64,000 nucleotides of DNA from FEN-1191 sp964528845 (GCA_964528845.1 CAZGVE010000012.1:1-64000); one strand, 5' to 3'. Counted from the first letter of the stretch, positions 36,201 to 45,204 are shown. Translations and numbers: made by a program. Notes: a model not told the origin generated them from the sequence alone.

Positions 36201-36778
36201 CGGCTGAGCGGCCGGCGGGCGCGATCGATCCGGCGCGCGCGTGGGCCGAGGCCCGCCACGTCACGCTGGCGGGGCTCATCCTTGAAGTGCGGCGCCGTGC
36301 CGCGCGTGTGTCCTTCCTGCTCGATGATCGCAGCGGACGCATGGAAGTCACGATGTACGAAGAGGTGTACCAGCGACACCGCGAACTCATCGTCAAGGAC
36401 GCACTGGTACAGGTCGAGGGCGCACTGCGCTTCGATGAATTCTCCGACTCGTGGCGGCTGGCGGCACGGCAGATCAGCCTGCTCGAACAGGTGCGCGAAC
36501 GACTCGCACGCTCCCTGATGCTGCGCTGGCCGCGCGGTGCCCGCGCACCGGAGCTGCTCGCGGCACTGCAGTCCGTGCTGCTGCGTCATCGGGGCGGTCC
36601 GTGCAGCGTGCTGCTCCGATACCACGGCGAGGTCGCGAGCGGCACGCTGGCATTCGGACCGGACTGGAAGGTGCGGGCCAGCAACGAGCTGCTCGAACAG
36701 CTTGAATTGCTGCTGGGGCCGGGCGGCGCCCGTTTCGGCTATGGCGAGCCGGGAGCGGCCAGCAGTGCGATGGCCTGA
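33263..36778 (+). CDS. dnaE: DNA polymerase III alpha subunit
   Basis: Replicative polymerase catalytic subunit, 1171 aa (E. coli 1160). N-terminal PHP domain (FVHLRVHTEFSLIDSVV), palm with GPGRGSGAGSLVAY and catalytic DFDVDF where Asp401 and Asp403 carry the metals, fingers, beta-binding and OB-fold regions (LAGLILEVRRR). The last segment is divergent, as is usual. The PHP motif has lost several metal ligands, so proofreading must come from a separate epsilon subunit, not in the window. ATG at 33263; the frame upstream overlaps rnhB and is not conserved. Confidence 0.97.
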   Translation: MAASFVHLRVHTEFSLIDSVVRVPELMAAVAAAGMPAVALTDQSNLFAMVKFYRAALEQGVQPVIGVDLLVRETGEAQAPSRLTLLCQNLVGYRNLARLVSRAYLSGQDSAGAPLLDRAWLDRDSSSGLIALSGAADGDVGRALLRGREQGAQRALDAWLALFADRYYVELQRLGRPEEEQYLQRAVELASRCGVPVVATNDVRFLAASEFDAHEARVCIHDGTLLADPGRARRYSAGQYLRAPAEMQALFADLPEALDNSMQIARRCSLSLKLGQARLPDYPVPEGSSPEQFLREQASDGLATRLAALGLAGDEAARYRERLASELDTICQMGFAGYFLIVADFIRWAREHGVPVGPGRGSGAGSLVAYSLRITDIEPLRYDLLFERFLNPERVSMPDFDVDFCMEGRDRVIDYVAARYGHDRVSQIITYGTMAAKAVVRDVGRVLGHPYGFVDRIAKLIPFELGITLDDAIAKEPELKRLREQDEEVRNLLELAGALEGLTRNAGKHAGGVVIAPSVLTDFTPLYCEPGGTHVITQFDKDDVEAAGLVKFDFLGLRTLTVLDWAMTRINALRTAALEPPLELGTLPLDDPATYALLKSCRTTAVFQLESRGMKDLIRRLQPDCFEDIVALVALFRPGPLQSGMVEDFISRKHGRNAAAIDYLHPDLEGVLSPTYGVILYQEQVMQIAQVLAGYTLGGADLLRRAMGKKKPEEMAKQRSIFMDGARARGVEVRQAGHIFDLMEKFAGYGFNKSHSAAYALLSFQTAWLKAHYPSAFMAAVLSADMDHTDKVVTLIDECAQIGVTVLPPDVNASGYGFAMADARTIRYGLGAIKGVGRSAVEALVGEREARGPFASLPELCRRVGPARVNRRVLEALIRAGSLDALGPGRAALMAGLEQALQGGEQSARSSEAGQHDIFGITAAHDARPAAGAAAVAEWPASVRLAGERETLGLYLTGHPIAPYEQDLRWFATARIGECAAERPAGAIDPARAWAEARHVTLAGLILEVRRRAARVSFLLDDRSGRMEVTMYEEVYQRHRELIVKDALVQVEGALRFDEFSDSWRLAARQISLLEQVRERLARSLMLRWPRGARAPELLAALQSVLLRHRGGPCSVLLRYHGEVASGTLAFGPDWKVRASNELLEQLELLLGPGGARFGYGEPGAASSAMA

Positions 36779-36850
36779 GCCTTGCGGTCCGCTGCCTGCG
36801 CCCGTAGGCTTCACGCCGACTTGCGGGTAACGCATGCACGATGTGAGCCG

Positions 36851-37816
36851 ATGACTGTCAACTTCCTGGATTTTGAGCAGCCGATCGCCGAACTCGAGGC
36901 CAAGATCGAAGAGCTCGGACACGTCACATCCGATTCGAAGGTCAACATCGAGGAGGAGATGTCGCGGCTGCGCGCCAAGAGCCGCGCGCTCACCAGATCG
37001 ATCTTCTCGAACCTGTCGCCGTGGCAGATCACGCAGCTCGCGCGCCACCCGCAGCGTCCCTACACACTGGATTACGTCAGCGCGATCCTGACCGACTTCC
37101 AGGAGCTGCACGGGGATCGCATGTACGGCGACGATCTGGCGATTGTCGGCGGCCTCGGCCGGCTGCAGGGCATGCCCATCATGCTCATCGGCCACCAGAA
37201 GGGCCGGGATACCAAGGAGCGCGTGCGGCGCAATTACGGCATGCCCAAGCCCGAGGGCTACCGCAAGGCGCTGCGCCTGATGCGCATGGCCGAGCGCTTC
37301 GGGCTGCCGCTGGTCACCCTGATCGATACGCCCGGCGCCTATCCGGGCGTGGGTTCGGAGGAGCGAGGGCAGAGCGAAGCCATCGCGCGCAACCTGTTCG
37401 AGATGTCGATGCTGAAGGTGCCGATCGTGAGCGTCGTGATCGGTGAGGGTGGCTCGGGCGGCGCACTCGCGATCGGCGTGTGCGACCGGCTGCTGATGCT
37501 GCAGTTCAGTACCTATTCGGTGATTTCGCCAGAGGGCTGCGCGTCGATCCTCTGGAAGAGCGCTGACAAGAAGGAAGTCGCCGCCGAAGCGCTGAACCTG
37601 ACCGCCGAGCGACTCGACGGCCTCGGGCTGATCGACGAAGTGCTGGCCGAGCCGCTGGGCGGCGCACACCGCGACCCGGCAGCGATCGCTGCCGTGCTGC
37701 GCGAAGCGCTGATTCGGCACCTGGCCGGACTGCTGCAGCTACCGCCCGCGACGCTGCTCGAGCAGCGCCTCGCGCGCATTGCCTCATTCGGGGTGTACAC
37801 CGAGATCCCTGCGTGA
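36851..37816 (+). CDS. accA: Acetyl-CoA carboxylase carboxyltransferase alpha subunit
   Basis: With AccD transfers carboxyl from biotin to acetyl-CoA, making malonyl-CoA. 321 aa (E. coli 319). Starts FLDFEQPIAELEAKIEEL; crotonase-fold core with DRMYGDDLAIVGGLGR, GHQKGRDTKER, DTPGAYPGVGSEERGQSEAI and VIGEGGSGGALAIGV. Stop overlaps the GTG of tilS. In E. coli two genes separate accA and tilS; here they are fused into one coupled pair. Confidence 0.97.
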   Translation: MTVNFLDFEQPIAELEAKIEELGHVTSDSKVNIEEEMSRLRAKSRALTRSIFSNLSPWQITQLARHPQRPYTLDYVSAILTDFQELHGDRMYGDDLAIVGGLGRLQGMPIMLIGHQKGRDTKERVRRNYGMPKPEGYRKALRLMRMAERFGLPLVTLIDTPGAYPGVGSEERGQSEAIARNLFEMSMLKVPIVSVVIGEGGSGGALAIGVCDRLLMLQFSTYSVISPEGCASILWKSADKKEVAAEALNLTAERLDGLGLIDEVLAEPLGGAHRDPAAIAAVLREALIRHLAGLLQLPPATLLEQRLARIASFGVYTEIPA

Positions 37817-39225
37817 GTGCACGCGCTGCGGCGCGGCACCCATCGCCGGCGCCCGGCGAACCGGTCAACCTGCCGCGCACCGGCTTCAGCGCCACGTGGC
37901 TGCAGCAGCAGCTGCGCGCCCTCATCGGATCCACGCGCGGCCGCAGCCTGTGCGTCGCGTACTCCGGGGGCCTGGACTCGGCGTCGCTGCTGGCGGCGCT
38001 GGCGGCGGCGCGCGCGCGCGCCGGGTTCCGGCTGCGCGCCGTGCACGTCGATCATGGCCTGCATCCACAATCCGCGCACTGGGCCGCGCTCGCCTGCGCC
38101 CAGGCAAAGCGTGCCCGCGTGCGCTGCGACGCGATCCGGGTGCGGGTCGCACGCAACGGCGCATCGCTCGAGGCCGCCGCGCGCGCAGCGCGCTATGCGG
38201 CGCTCGCGCGGGCACTGTCCCCCGGCGAACTGCTGCTGACCGCGCACACCCAGGATGACCAGCTCGAGACCATCCTGCTCGCCCTGCTGCGCGGCAGCGG
38301 CGTGCGCGGACTGGCGGCGATGGGCGGCGTGAGCCAGTTCGGCGATACGCAGCTCGTGCGCCCGCTGCTGAACGTGTCGCGCCTGCAGCTGGAGCAGTAC
38401 GCGCACCGACGCGCTCTGGCCATCACGCCGGACCCAAGCAACGAAGACGAGCGGATGGACCGCAACTATCTGCGGCTGCGGGTGGCGCCGCTGCTGCGCG
38501 AGCGCTGGCCGGCGGCTGCGGTCACAGCCGGGCGCAGCGCACGGCACCTGGCCGAGGCACAGGGCCTGCTGGAGCGCGCCGCGCGTGCGGTCCTGGCCAC
38601 CGCGGCGGACGGCGCGGCGCTGCGCGTGAGCGCGCTGCGGGCGTTGAGTCTGGTGGATCGACGCAACGCGCTGCGCTACTGGATCCAGGCGCGCGGACTG
38701 CCCACCCCCGATCACCGCCGCCTGCGCGAGATCGCCGGCCCGATGCTGACGGCGCGCGCGGACGCGTGCCCGAGCGTGCGCTGGCCCGGCGGCGAGCTGC
38801 GTCGTCACGGCGAGCGCCTGGTGGCGCGCACGGTGGACGCAGCGGCCGCGCCGCCTTCGGAACTGGCGTGGGACTGGCGCGTCGGCCCGCAGCTCGCGCT
38901 GCCGCAGGGCGGCGTCATCGCGCTGCTGCCTGACGCGCAAGGGGAGATCGCCTTGAATGCACTGCCATGCCCGTTGCGCGTGGTTTACCGGCGCGGCGGG
39001 GAGCGCCTTGCACAGCCCGGCGGGCACCTCGCACTCAAGGATCTGCTGCAGCAGCGTGGCATCGAGCCCTGGCTGCGCGCCGCGGTGCCGCTGCTCGCCA
39101 GTGGCGAGCGTATCCTGGCCGTGGCCGATGTCTGGCTCGACAACGCAATCCGGACGCACGCGCCGGGCAGCGACGGGCCACGCGCCCGCCTGCGCTGGCG
39201 ACGTCCGATGGGCGATGGCGATTGA
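37813..39225 (+). CDS. tilS: tRNA(Ile)-lysidine synthase
   Basis: ATP-dependent N-type ligase that converts C34 of the CAU-anticodon tRNA-Ile to lysidine, switching it from Met to Ile identity. 470 aa. PP-loop SGGLDS at 51-56, HVDHGLHP, TAHTQDDQLETILLALLRGSG with the tRNA/ATP contacts, then the TilS substrate-binding and C-terminal domains (RGGERLAQPGGHLALKDLLQ). GTG start overlapping accA. Confidence 0.94.
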   Translation: MSARAAARHPSPAPGEPVNLPRTGFSATWLQQQLRALIGSTRGRSLCVAYSGGLDSASLLAALAAARARAGFRLRAVHVDHGLHPQSAHWAALACAQAKRARVRCDAIRVRVARNGASLEAAARAARYAALARALSPGELLLTAHTQDDQLETILLALLRGSGVRGLAAMGGVSQFGDTQLVRPLLNVSRLQLEQYAHRRALAITPDPSNEDERMDRNYLRLRVAPLLRERWPAAAVTAGRSARHLAEAQGLLERAARAVLATAADGAALRVSALRALSLVDRRNALRYWIQARGLPTPDHRRLREIAGPMLTARADACPSVRWPGGELRRHGERLVARTVDAAAAPPSELAWDWRVGPQLALPQGGVIALLPDAQGEIALNALPCPLRVVYRRGGERLAQPGGHLALKDLLQQRGIEPWLRAAVPLLASGERILAVADVWLDNAIRTHAPGSDGPRARLRWRRPMGDGD

Positions 39226-39298
39226 GACACCGCGACCGATTTGCTACCCTGACTGCCCGTCGTCATCCATTCCTCTTGACCAGGCGGCGCAGTCCCCG

Positions 39299-40945
39299 AT
39301 GACCCGATTTGTTTTCGTGACCGGCGGTGTCGTTTCCTCGTTGGGGAAAGGCATCGCCGCCGCCTCGCTGGGCGCGATACTCGAGGCCCGCGGACTCAAG
39401 GTCTCGATGGTCAAGCTCGATCCGTACATCAACGTCGATCCGGGCACGATGAGCCCGTTCCAGCACGGCGAGGTATTCGTCACCGCCGACGGCACCGAGA
39501 CGGACCTGGACCTCGGCCACTACGAACGCTTCGTGCGCACGACCACAGGCCATAACAGTAATTTCACCACCGGCCGCATCTACGAGCGCGTGATCGCCAA
39601 GGAACGTCGCGGCGACTATCTCGGTGCGACGGTGCAGGTGATCCCGCACATCACCGACGAGATCAAGCGCAGCATCATGCTCGGCGCCAGCGATGCCGAT
39701 ATCTGCATGGTCGAGATCGGCGGCACCGTCGGCGACATCGAGTCGCTGCCGTTCCTCGAGGCGATCCGTCAGCTCGGCGTCGAGCTGGGCCGCACCCAGA
39801 CCCTGTACATGCACCTGACGCTGGTGCCCATCGTCGGTGGGTCGGGCGAGATCAAGACCAAGCCGACGCAGCATTCCGTCAAGGAATTGCGCTCGATCGG
39901 CATTCAGCCGGACGTGCTGCTGTGCCGGTGCCGCGAGTCCCTGCCTGAAGAGCAGCGGCGCAAGATCGCACTGTTCACCAACGTCGAAGAGCGCGCCGTC
40001 ATCTCCGCGATCGATGCCGATGACATCTACCGGATTCCGCTGCTGCTGCACGAGCAGGCGCTTGACGACATCGTGGTCGACAAGCTGCGCTTCGACGTGC
40101 CGCCGGCGGATCTGGCCGCCTGGCGCCAGGTCGTCAGCGCCAAGGCGAATCCCGATGGCCAGGTCGATATCGCGATGGTAGGCAAGTACGTGCAGATCCG
40201 CGATTCCTACATCTCCCTCAACGAGGCACTGATGCATGCTGGTCTCAAGACCCGCACGCGCATCAATGTCCACTACATCGAGTCGACCGACATCGAGAAG
40301 GAGGGCACCGGCTGCCTCGCGGGGATGGATGCGATCCTGGTTCCCGGCGGCTTTGGCGAGCGCGGCATTCAGGGCAAGATCCAGGCCGTGCACTTCGCTC
40401 GCGAACATGGGGTGCCCTATCTCGGCATCTGCCTCGGCATGCAGCTGGCCATCATCGAATTCGGACGCCACGTGCTGCGCCTCGAGGGCGCGCACAGCAC
40501 GGAATTCGATCGCGCCACGCCGCACCCGGTGATCGCCCTGATCACTGAATGGCAGGACCAGGCGCGCGGCACACAGACGCGCAGCGAGAGCTCGCATCTG
40601 GGCGGCAGCATGCGGCTCGGGGCCCAGGAAGTGCGCCTCGAACCGGGATCGATGGCGCGGGAGCTCTATGGCCGCGAGCTGATCGCCGAGCGGCACCGCC
40701 ATCGCTTTGAATTCAACAACAACTACCTCGCGGATTACCGTGCCGCGGGCCTGAAGTTCTCCGGCTTCTCGCGCGACGGCCTGGTCGAGATCATCGAGCT
40801 GCCGGGTCACCCATGGTTCGTTGCCACGCAGTTCCATCCCGAATTCACCTCGACTCCGCGTGACGGACATCCGCTGTTCACGGGCTTCGTGCGCGCAGCG
40901 CGCGCCTGCCGCGCCTCGGCCCTGCCGGTCGCGGCCGGCGCATGA
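39299..40945 (+). CDS. pyrG: CTP synthase
   Basis: Makes CTP from UTP, glutamine and ATP. 548 aa. N-terminal synthetase: MTRFVFVTGGVVSSLGKGI, KLDPYINVDPGTMSPFQHGE, EIGGTVGDIES. C-terminal class I glutaminase with nucleophile Cys378 in GICLGMQLA and HPEFTSTPRDGHPLF near the end. The ATG at 39299 is the family start; the frame is open into tilS upstream. 73 bases after tilS. Confidence 0.97.
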   Translation: MTRFVFVTGGVVSSLGKGIAAASLGAILEARGLKVSMVKLDPYINVDPGTMSPFQHGEVFVTADGTETDLDLGHYERFVRTTTGHNSNFTTGRIYERVIAKERRGDYLGATVQVIPHITDEIKRSIMLGASDADICMVEIGGTVGDIESLPFLEAIRQLGVELGRTQTLYMHLTLVPIVGGSGEIKTKPTQHSVKELRSIGIQPDVLLCRCRESLPEEQRRKIALFTNVEERAVISAIDADDIYRIPLLLHEQALDDIVVDKLRFDVPPADLAAWRQVVSAKANPDGQVDIAMVGKYVQIRDSYISLNEALMHAGLKTRTRINVHYIESTDIEKEGTGCLAGMDAILVPGGFGERGIQGKIQAVHFAREHGVPYLGICLGMQLAIIEFGRHVLRLEGAHSTEFDRATPHPVIALITEWQDQARGTQTRSESSHLGGSMRLGAQEVRLEPGSMARELYGRELIAERHRHRFEFNNNYLADYRAAGLKFSGFSRDGLVEIIELPGHPWFVATQFHPEFTSTPRDGHPLFTGFVRAARACRASALPVAAGA

Positions 40946-41775
40946 ATCTGGCGGGAATCGAGGTCGGTCTCGATCGGCCCCTGTTCCTGATTGCCGGACC
41001 GTGCGTGATCGAATCCGAGACGCTGGTGCACGAGGTGGCCGGTCGCCTGGCCGAGATCACCGCCGCCTTGGGCATGCCGCTGGTGTTCAAGGCTTCGTTC
41101 GACAAGGCCAACCGCTCCTCGGGCGCGAGCTTTCGTGGCCCCGGACTTGAGCAGGGCCTGAAGGTGCTGCAGTCGGTGCAGAGCCGCTTCGGGCTGCCCG
41201 TGCTCACCGACGTGCACGAGGACACACCCATTGATGAGGTGGCGCAGGTCGTGGACGTGCTGCAGACTCCTGCGTTCCTGTGCCGGCAGACCAATTTCAT
41301 CCACCGCGTGGCCGGAGCCGGGCGCCCCGTGAACATCAAGAAGGGCCAATTCCTCTCCCCCTGGGAGATGCAGAACGTCGTCGACAAGGCGCGCTCCACC
41401 GGCAATGAGCAGATCATGGTCTGTGAGCGCGGGGCGAGCTTCGGCTATCAGAATCTGGTCAGCGACATGCGCTCGCTCGCGATCATGCGCGCGACCGGCG
41501 CTCCGGTCGTGTTCGACGCCACGCATTCGGTGCAGTTGCCAGGCGCGCAGGGGGGCAGCTCGGGTGGCCAGCGCGAGTTCGTGCCGGTGCTCGCACGCGC
41601 TGCGGTGGCCGCCGGCGTGGCCGGCGTGTTCATGGAGACCCACCCGCGTCCCGAGCAGGCGCTGTCCGACGGCCCGAACGCGTGGCCGCTGGACCGCATG
41701 GCCAGCCTGCTCGAAACGCTCCAGCGGCTCGATGCCGCCGTCAAGTCACGTCCGTTCGAGGAATCCCTGTTATGA
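40942..41775 (+). CDS. kdsA: 3-deoxy-8-phosphooctulonate synthase (KDO-8-P synthase)
   Basis: Condenses PEP and arabinose 5-phosphate, first step toward the KDO of LPS. 277 aa. Seen: LIAGPCVIESE, FKASFDKANRSS, GLKVLQSV, LCRQTNFI, NIKKGQFLSPWEM, FDATHSVQLPG and METHPRPEQALSDGPNAWPL. GPCVIESE with a Cys at the metal position can be the metal-type enzyme, so class needs alignment. ATGA overlaps with pyrG and eno. Confidence 0.96.
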   Translation: MNLAGIEVGLDRPLFLIAGPCVIESETLVHEVAGRLAEITAALGMPLVFKASFDKANRSSGASFRGPGLEQGLKVLQSVQSRFGLPVLTDVHEDTPIDEVAQVVDVLQTPAFLCRQTNFIHRVAGAGRPVNIKKGQFLSPWEMQNVVDKARSTGNEQIMVCERGASFGYQNLVSDMRSLAIMRATGAPVVFDATHSVQLPGAQGGSSGGQREFVPVLARAAVAAGVAGVFMETHPRPEQALSDGPNAWPLDRMASLLETLQRLDAAVKSRPFEESLL

Positions 41776-43052
41776 GCCGCATCACGCAGATCCAGGCCCG
41801 CGAGATCATCGATTCGCGGGGCAATCCGACCGTCGAGGCCGACGTCACGCTCGCCTCCGGAGCGGTCGGGCGCGCCGCCGTACCCTCCGGGGCCTCCACC
41901 GGCACGCGCGAGGCGGTCGAGCTGCGCGACGGGGACGCGCGGCGCTACCAGGGCAAGGGCGTGACCCGTGCAGTGGCCAACGTCAACGGTGAGCTGCGCG
42001 CGGCGCTGGTCGGCATGGAGGGGCTTGAGCAGGGCGCGCTCGACCTGCGCATGATCGAGCTGGACGGCACCGACAACAAGGGCCGCCTCGGAGCGAACGC
42101 GATCCTCGCGGCTTCGCTGGCCGTCGCGCACGCGGCCGCGCGCGAGGCCGGGATCCCTCTGTTCCGCGCACTGCTCGGCGCGCGCGAGGCGGTCATGCCG
42201 GTACCGATGATGAACATCATCAACGGCGGCGCCCACGCCAACAACAGCCTCGACATCCAGGAATTCATGATCATCCCGGTCGGAGCACCCTCGTTCCGCG
42301 AGGCGCTGCGCTACGGTGCGGAGATCTTCCATACGCTCAAGAAGATCCTCAATTCCCGCGGGATGTCGACCGCCGTCGGGGACGAGGGAGGATTCGCGCC
42401 CGACCTGCCTTCGAACGAGGCGGCGCTGCAGACCATCCTCGAAGCGATCGAGCAGGCCGGCTACCAGGTCGGGCGCGACATCTGCTTAGGGCTGGACGTC
42501 GCGAGTTCCGAGTTCTACCGCAACGGGCGCTACGAGCTTGACGCCGAGCAGCGCAGCTTCACATCGGCGCAGTTCACGCAGTACCTGTCCGATCTGGTCG
42601 GCCGTTATCCGATCATCACGGTCGAGGACGGCATGAGCGAGGGTGATTGGGAGGGCTGGTCGCTGCTGACGGCGGCGCTCGGCCGCCGGATCCAGCTGGT
42701 CGGCGACGACCTGTTCGTGACCAACACGCGCATTCTGGCCGAGGGCATCGCCCGCGGCGTCGCGAACGCGATCCTGATCAAGCCCAACCAGATCGGCACG
42801 CTCAGCGAGACGCTGGCGGCGATCGAGATGGCCGAGCAGGCGCGCTACGCCTCGATCGTCTCGCATCGCTCCGGCGAGACCGAAGACACGACGATTGCCG
42901 ATATCGCGGTCGGCAGCGCAGCGACGCAGATCAAGACCGGGTCGATGTCGCGCTCTGACCGCATCGCGAAGTACAACCAGCTGCTGCGCATTGAGGAGCT
43001 GCTCGGTGCGCCGCGCTACGCCGGACGCGATGCGTTTCCGGTCCGGATCTGA
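41772..43052 (+). CDS. eno: Enolase
   Basis: Glycolytic 2-phosphoglycerate dehydratase. 426 aa. Seen: AREIIDSRGNPTVEADV, VPSGASTGTREAVELRD, MNIINGGAHANNSLDIQEFM, GDEGGFAPDL, TVEDGMSEGDWEGW, LFVTNTRI, IKPNQIGTLSET with the catalytic Lys, and SHRSGETEDTTIADIAV. Start overlaps the kdsA stop. pyrG-kdsA-eno-ftsB is a conserved gammaproteobacterial order with kdsA inserted relative to E. coli. Confidence 0.98.
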   Translation: MSRITQIQAREIIDSRGNPTVEADVTLASGAVGRAAVPSGASTGTREAVELRDGDARRYQGKGVTRAVANVNGELRAALVGMEGLEQGALDLRMIELDGTDNKGRLGANAILAASLAVAHAAAREAGIPLFRALLGAREAVMPVPMMNIINGGAHANNSLDIQEFMIIPVGAPSFREALRYGAEIFHTLKKILNSRGMSTAVGDEGGFAPDLPSNEAALQTILEAIEQAGYQVGRDICLGLDVASSEFYRNGRYELDAEQRSFTSAQFTQYLSDLVGRYPIITVEDGMSEGDWEGWSLLTAALGRRIQLVGDDLFVTNTRILAEGIARGVANAILIKPNQIGTLSETLAAIEMAEQARYASIVSHRSGETEDTTIADIAVGSAATQIKTGSMSRSDRIAKYNQLLRIEELLGAPRYAGRDAFPVRI

Positions 43053-43064
43053 GCGCCACATCCG

Positions 43065-43409
43065 ATGAGGTGGCTCGCCGTCGCGCTGCTGGCCGTGCTG
43101 CTGATGCTGCAGTACCGGCTGTGGCTGTCCGAGGACGGAGTGCGCGACATGCTGCGGCTGCGCTCGGCCGTGGCGTTACAGCAGGCGGAGAATACGCGCG
43201 TCGGTGAGCGCAACCGCGAACTCGAAGCCGAGGTGCGCGATCTCAAGCAGGGCTATACGGCACTCGAGGAGCGGGCACGCACCGACCTCGGCATGATTGC
43301 GGGCAACGAAACCTTCTACCAGGTCGTGCCGCAGAAGAGCGCCCCGCCGGGGCTCGCCCCGGTCGCGACACCGCTCGTGCCGGCGCAGCGCACTGCTGCG
43401 GCGCGCTGA
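43065..43409 (+). CDS. ftsB: Cell division protein FtsB
   Basis: Bitopic divisome protein bridging FtsL and FtsQ. 114 aa. N-terminal transmembrane helix about 3-18, then a coiled coil about 30-70 (AENTRVGERNRELEAEVRDL) and the conserved ERARTDLGMIAGNETFYQVV. The C-terminal 25 residues are Pro/Ala-rich and variable. 12 bases after eno, 19 bases before ispD. Confidence 0.94.
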   Translation: MRWLAVALLAVLLMLQYRLWLSEDGVRDMLRLRSAVALQQAENTRVGERNRELEAEVRDLKQGYTALEERARTDLGMIAGNETFYQVVPQKSAPPGLAPVATPLVPAQRTAAAR

Positions 43410-43428
43410 GGTGGGTCCAGGATCCGGG

Positions 43429-44151
43429 ATGCATTACTGGCTGGTCATGCCGGCCGCGGGCGCAGGCCGGCGCTTCGGCGGGCGCAAGCAGTTCGCGACG
43501 CTGGGCGCGCGCAGCGTACTGGAGGTGGCGCTGGAGCCGTTCCTCGAGGATCCGCAGTGCCTCGGCGGCAGCATCGCGCTGACGCCTGGGGAGTCCCGGC
43601 GCGACGAACTGGCGCAACGTATCCCCGCACGATTCGCGCTGATCGACGGCGGCGCGGAGCGCGTGCACTCGGTCATCAACGGCCTGCGCGCCCTGACTGC
43701 GCGAGCGGCCGGCGGCGACTGGGTACTGGTTCACGACGCCGCGCGCCCGTGCCTGAGCCCGGCCGATCTCGCGCGGCTGCTCGCAAGCGCGGGGCAGGGC
43801 GGGGATGGAGCCCTGCTCGCGGTCCCGGTCGCCGACACGGTCAAGCAGGTGCAGTCCTCGACGCCCGGCGAGCCCGCTCATTATCCGCGCTGCGCCGGCA
43901 CAATCCCACGCGACGCACTATGGCTCGCCCAGACACCGCAGATGTTCCGCCATGCAGCGCTGTGCGCGGCGCTGGAATACGCCATCGCAGCCGGGCGCAT
44001 GCCGACCGACGAGGCACAGGCGATGGAATGGCAGGGGGTCGCCGCGCTGCTGGTCCGTGCGCACGACCACAACATCAAGGTCACCAATGCAGCGGATCTC
44101 GGGCTGGCGCAGGCCATCCTGGCGGCGCGCGAGGAGGGCAGATGCGCATGA
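43429..44151 (+). CDS. ispD: 2-C-methyl-D-erythritol 4-phosphate cytidylyltransferase
   Basis: MEP-pathway step joining CTP to MEP. 240 aa. CTP-binding MPAAGAGRRFGGRKQF, RVHSVINGL, WVLVHDAARPCLS, VPVADTVKQV and the terminal KVTNAADLGLAQAIL. The ATG at 43429 is chosen; a GTG at 43411 in the same frame would add six residues. Overlaps ispF by ten bases. Confidence 0.96.
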   Translation: MHYWLVMPAAGAGRRFGGRKQFATLGARSVLEVALEPFLEDPQCLGGSIALTPGESRRDELAQRIPARFALIDGGAERVHSVINGLRALTARAAGGDWVLVHDAARPCLSPADLARLLASAGQGGDGALLAVPVADTVKQVQSSTPGEPAHYPRCAGTIPRDALWLAQTPQMFRHAALCAALEYAIAAGRMPTDEAQAMEWQGVAALLVRAHDHNIKVTNAADLGLAQAILAAREEGRCA

Positions 44152-44621
44152 GGGTTGGCTCGGGAATCGATATCCACGCCTTCGGGCCCGGCGACGGCGT
44201 GATGCTCGGTGGCATCCGGGTGCCGCACGATCGTGGAATCATCGCGCATTCCGACGGCGACGTGCTGCTGCACGCGCTGGTGGACGCGCTGCTCGGAGCG
44301 GCCGGACTCGGCGATATCGGGCAGCATTTCCCCGATACGGATTCCCGCTGGCGCGGCGCGCCCAGCAGCCAGTTCGTGGCCGCGACCATGCAGCAGCTCG
44401 CACGGCTGAATCTATGCGTCGTGAATGCCGACCTGACGCTGCTGGCGCAGGCGCCGAGGATCGCTCGCTATCGGGAGCAGATCCGGCACAACGTGGCCGT
44501 GCAGCTGGCGGTCGATGACGGCTGCGTGAATCTGAAGGCCACGACCGCCGAGAATCTGGGATTTCTCGGCCGCAGCGAGGGTCTGCTCGCGATGGCCACC
44601 GTGCTGATCGAGGGCACGTGA
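44142..44621 (+). CDS. ispF: 2-C-methyl-D-erythritol 2,4-cyclodiphosphate synthase
   Basis: Cyclises CDP-ME-2-phosphate with release of CMP; homotrimer with one Zn per active site. 159 aa. Metal ligands Asp10 and His12 (GIDIHAF) and His44 (HSDGDVLLHALVDALLGA); FPDTDSRW; KATTAENLGFLGRSEG. ATG at 44142 has GAGGAG upstream; a second ATG two codons later is possible. truD, often next in gammaproteobacteria, is absent here. Confidence 0.96.
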   Translation: MRMRVGSGIDIHAFGPGDGVMLGGIRVPHDRGIIAHSDGDVLLHALVDALLGAAGLGDIGQHFPDTDSRWRGAPSSQFVAATMQQLARLNLCVVNADLTLLAQAPRIARYREQIRHNVAVQLAVDDGCVNLKATTAENLGFLGRSEGLLAMATVLIEGT

Positions 44622-44630
44622 GCGGCGGGT

Positions 44631-45173
44631 TCAGCGGTGCGTGAGCAACACCAGCGTCGCACCCGTGCCGCCGTCGGCCGGACGAGCCGAGGCGAACGCC
44701 AGTACCGCATCGGCGCGGCGCAGCAGTGCGTTGACCGTGTTCTTGAGCACCGGACCGCGGGTACCGGAGCGCAGCCCCTTGCCGTGGATCACCCGCACGC
44801 AGCGCAGGCCGCGCGCGCGCGCGGCACGCAGGAACTGCCCCAGGTGCGCGGTCGCGTCGCTGGCATTCAGGCCGTGCAGATCGGTTTCTGCCTCCACGCG
44901 GTACAGACCGCGGCGCAGCGAGCGCACGACGCTGTCCGGTACTCCCGGTCGACGGAACAGCAACTCGTCCCCGGGCTGCACCTCGTACAGGTCGGTTCCG
45001 GGCCCCAGGCTCTCGCGCAGCACCGCGGCGCGTTCCGCGCGCGCGAAACGGGCGCGCGGCCGGGCCGTGCGCCGGGCGGGCGCGGCCCGCGCTCGGGTCT
45101 TCAGCGGCTGCACGCCCCGCATGGCGAGGCGAAACAGCGCTGCATCGTCCGGCTGCTCCTCATCGTCGATCAT
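44631..45173 (-). CDS. Smr-domain protein (SmrA/YdaL-like)
   Basis: Small MutS-related domain protein, 180 aa. Basic, disordered N-terminus to about residue 50, then the Smr domain about 90-178 with TDLHGLNASDATAHL (98-101 is DLHG) and VIHGKGLRSGTRGPVLK with HGKG 130-133. Free-standing Smr proteins are candidate endonucleases acting on DNA or RNA; the substrate here is unknown. On the minus strand, divergent from surE and convergent with ispF. The ATG at 45171-45173 has GGAGGTGGAG upstream. Confidence 0.85.
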   Translation of the reverse strand: MIDDEEQPDDAALFRLAMRGVQPLKTRARAAPARRTARPRARFARAERAAVLRESLGPGTDLYEVQPGDELLFRRPGVPDSVVRSLRRGLYRVEAETDLHGLNASDATAHLGQFLRAARARGLRCVRVIHGKGLRSGTRGPVLKNTVNALLRRADAVLAFASARPADGGTGATLVLLTHR

Positions 45174-45198
45174 CGGTGCTCCACCTCCGGCGCATTGC

Positions 45199-45204
45199 AG
45201 TATA
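45199..45204 (-). promoter_or_regulatory. -10-like box of the Smr gene
   Basis: TATACT on the minus strand 26 bases before the Smr ATG, in the Smr/surE divergent region. No clear -35. The overlapping TATATT on the plus strand could serve surE equally weakly. Confidence 0.3.

Noticed and set aside
35543..37720. 725-codon minus-strand open frame opposite dnaE and accA
   Set aside because: Crosses the boundary of two conserved plus-strand genes and shows no domain motif.
39263..40870. 535-codon minus-strand open frame opposite pyrG
   Set aside because: Antisense shadow of a highly conserved gene; no start signal or motif.
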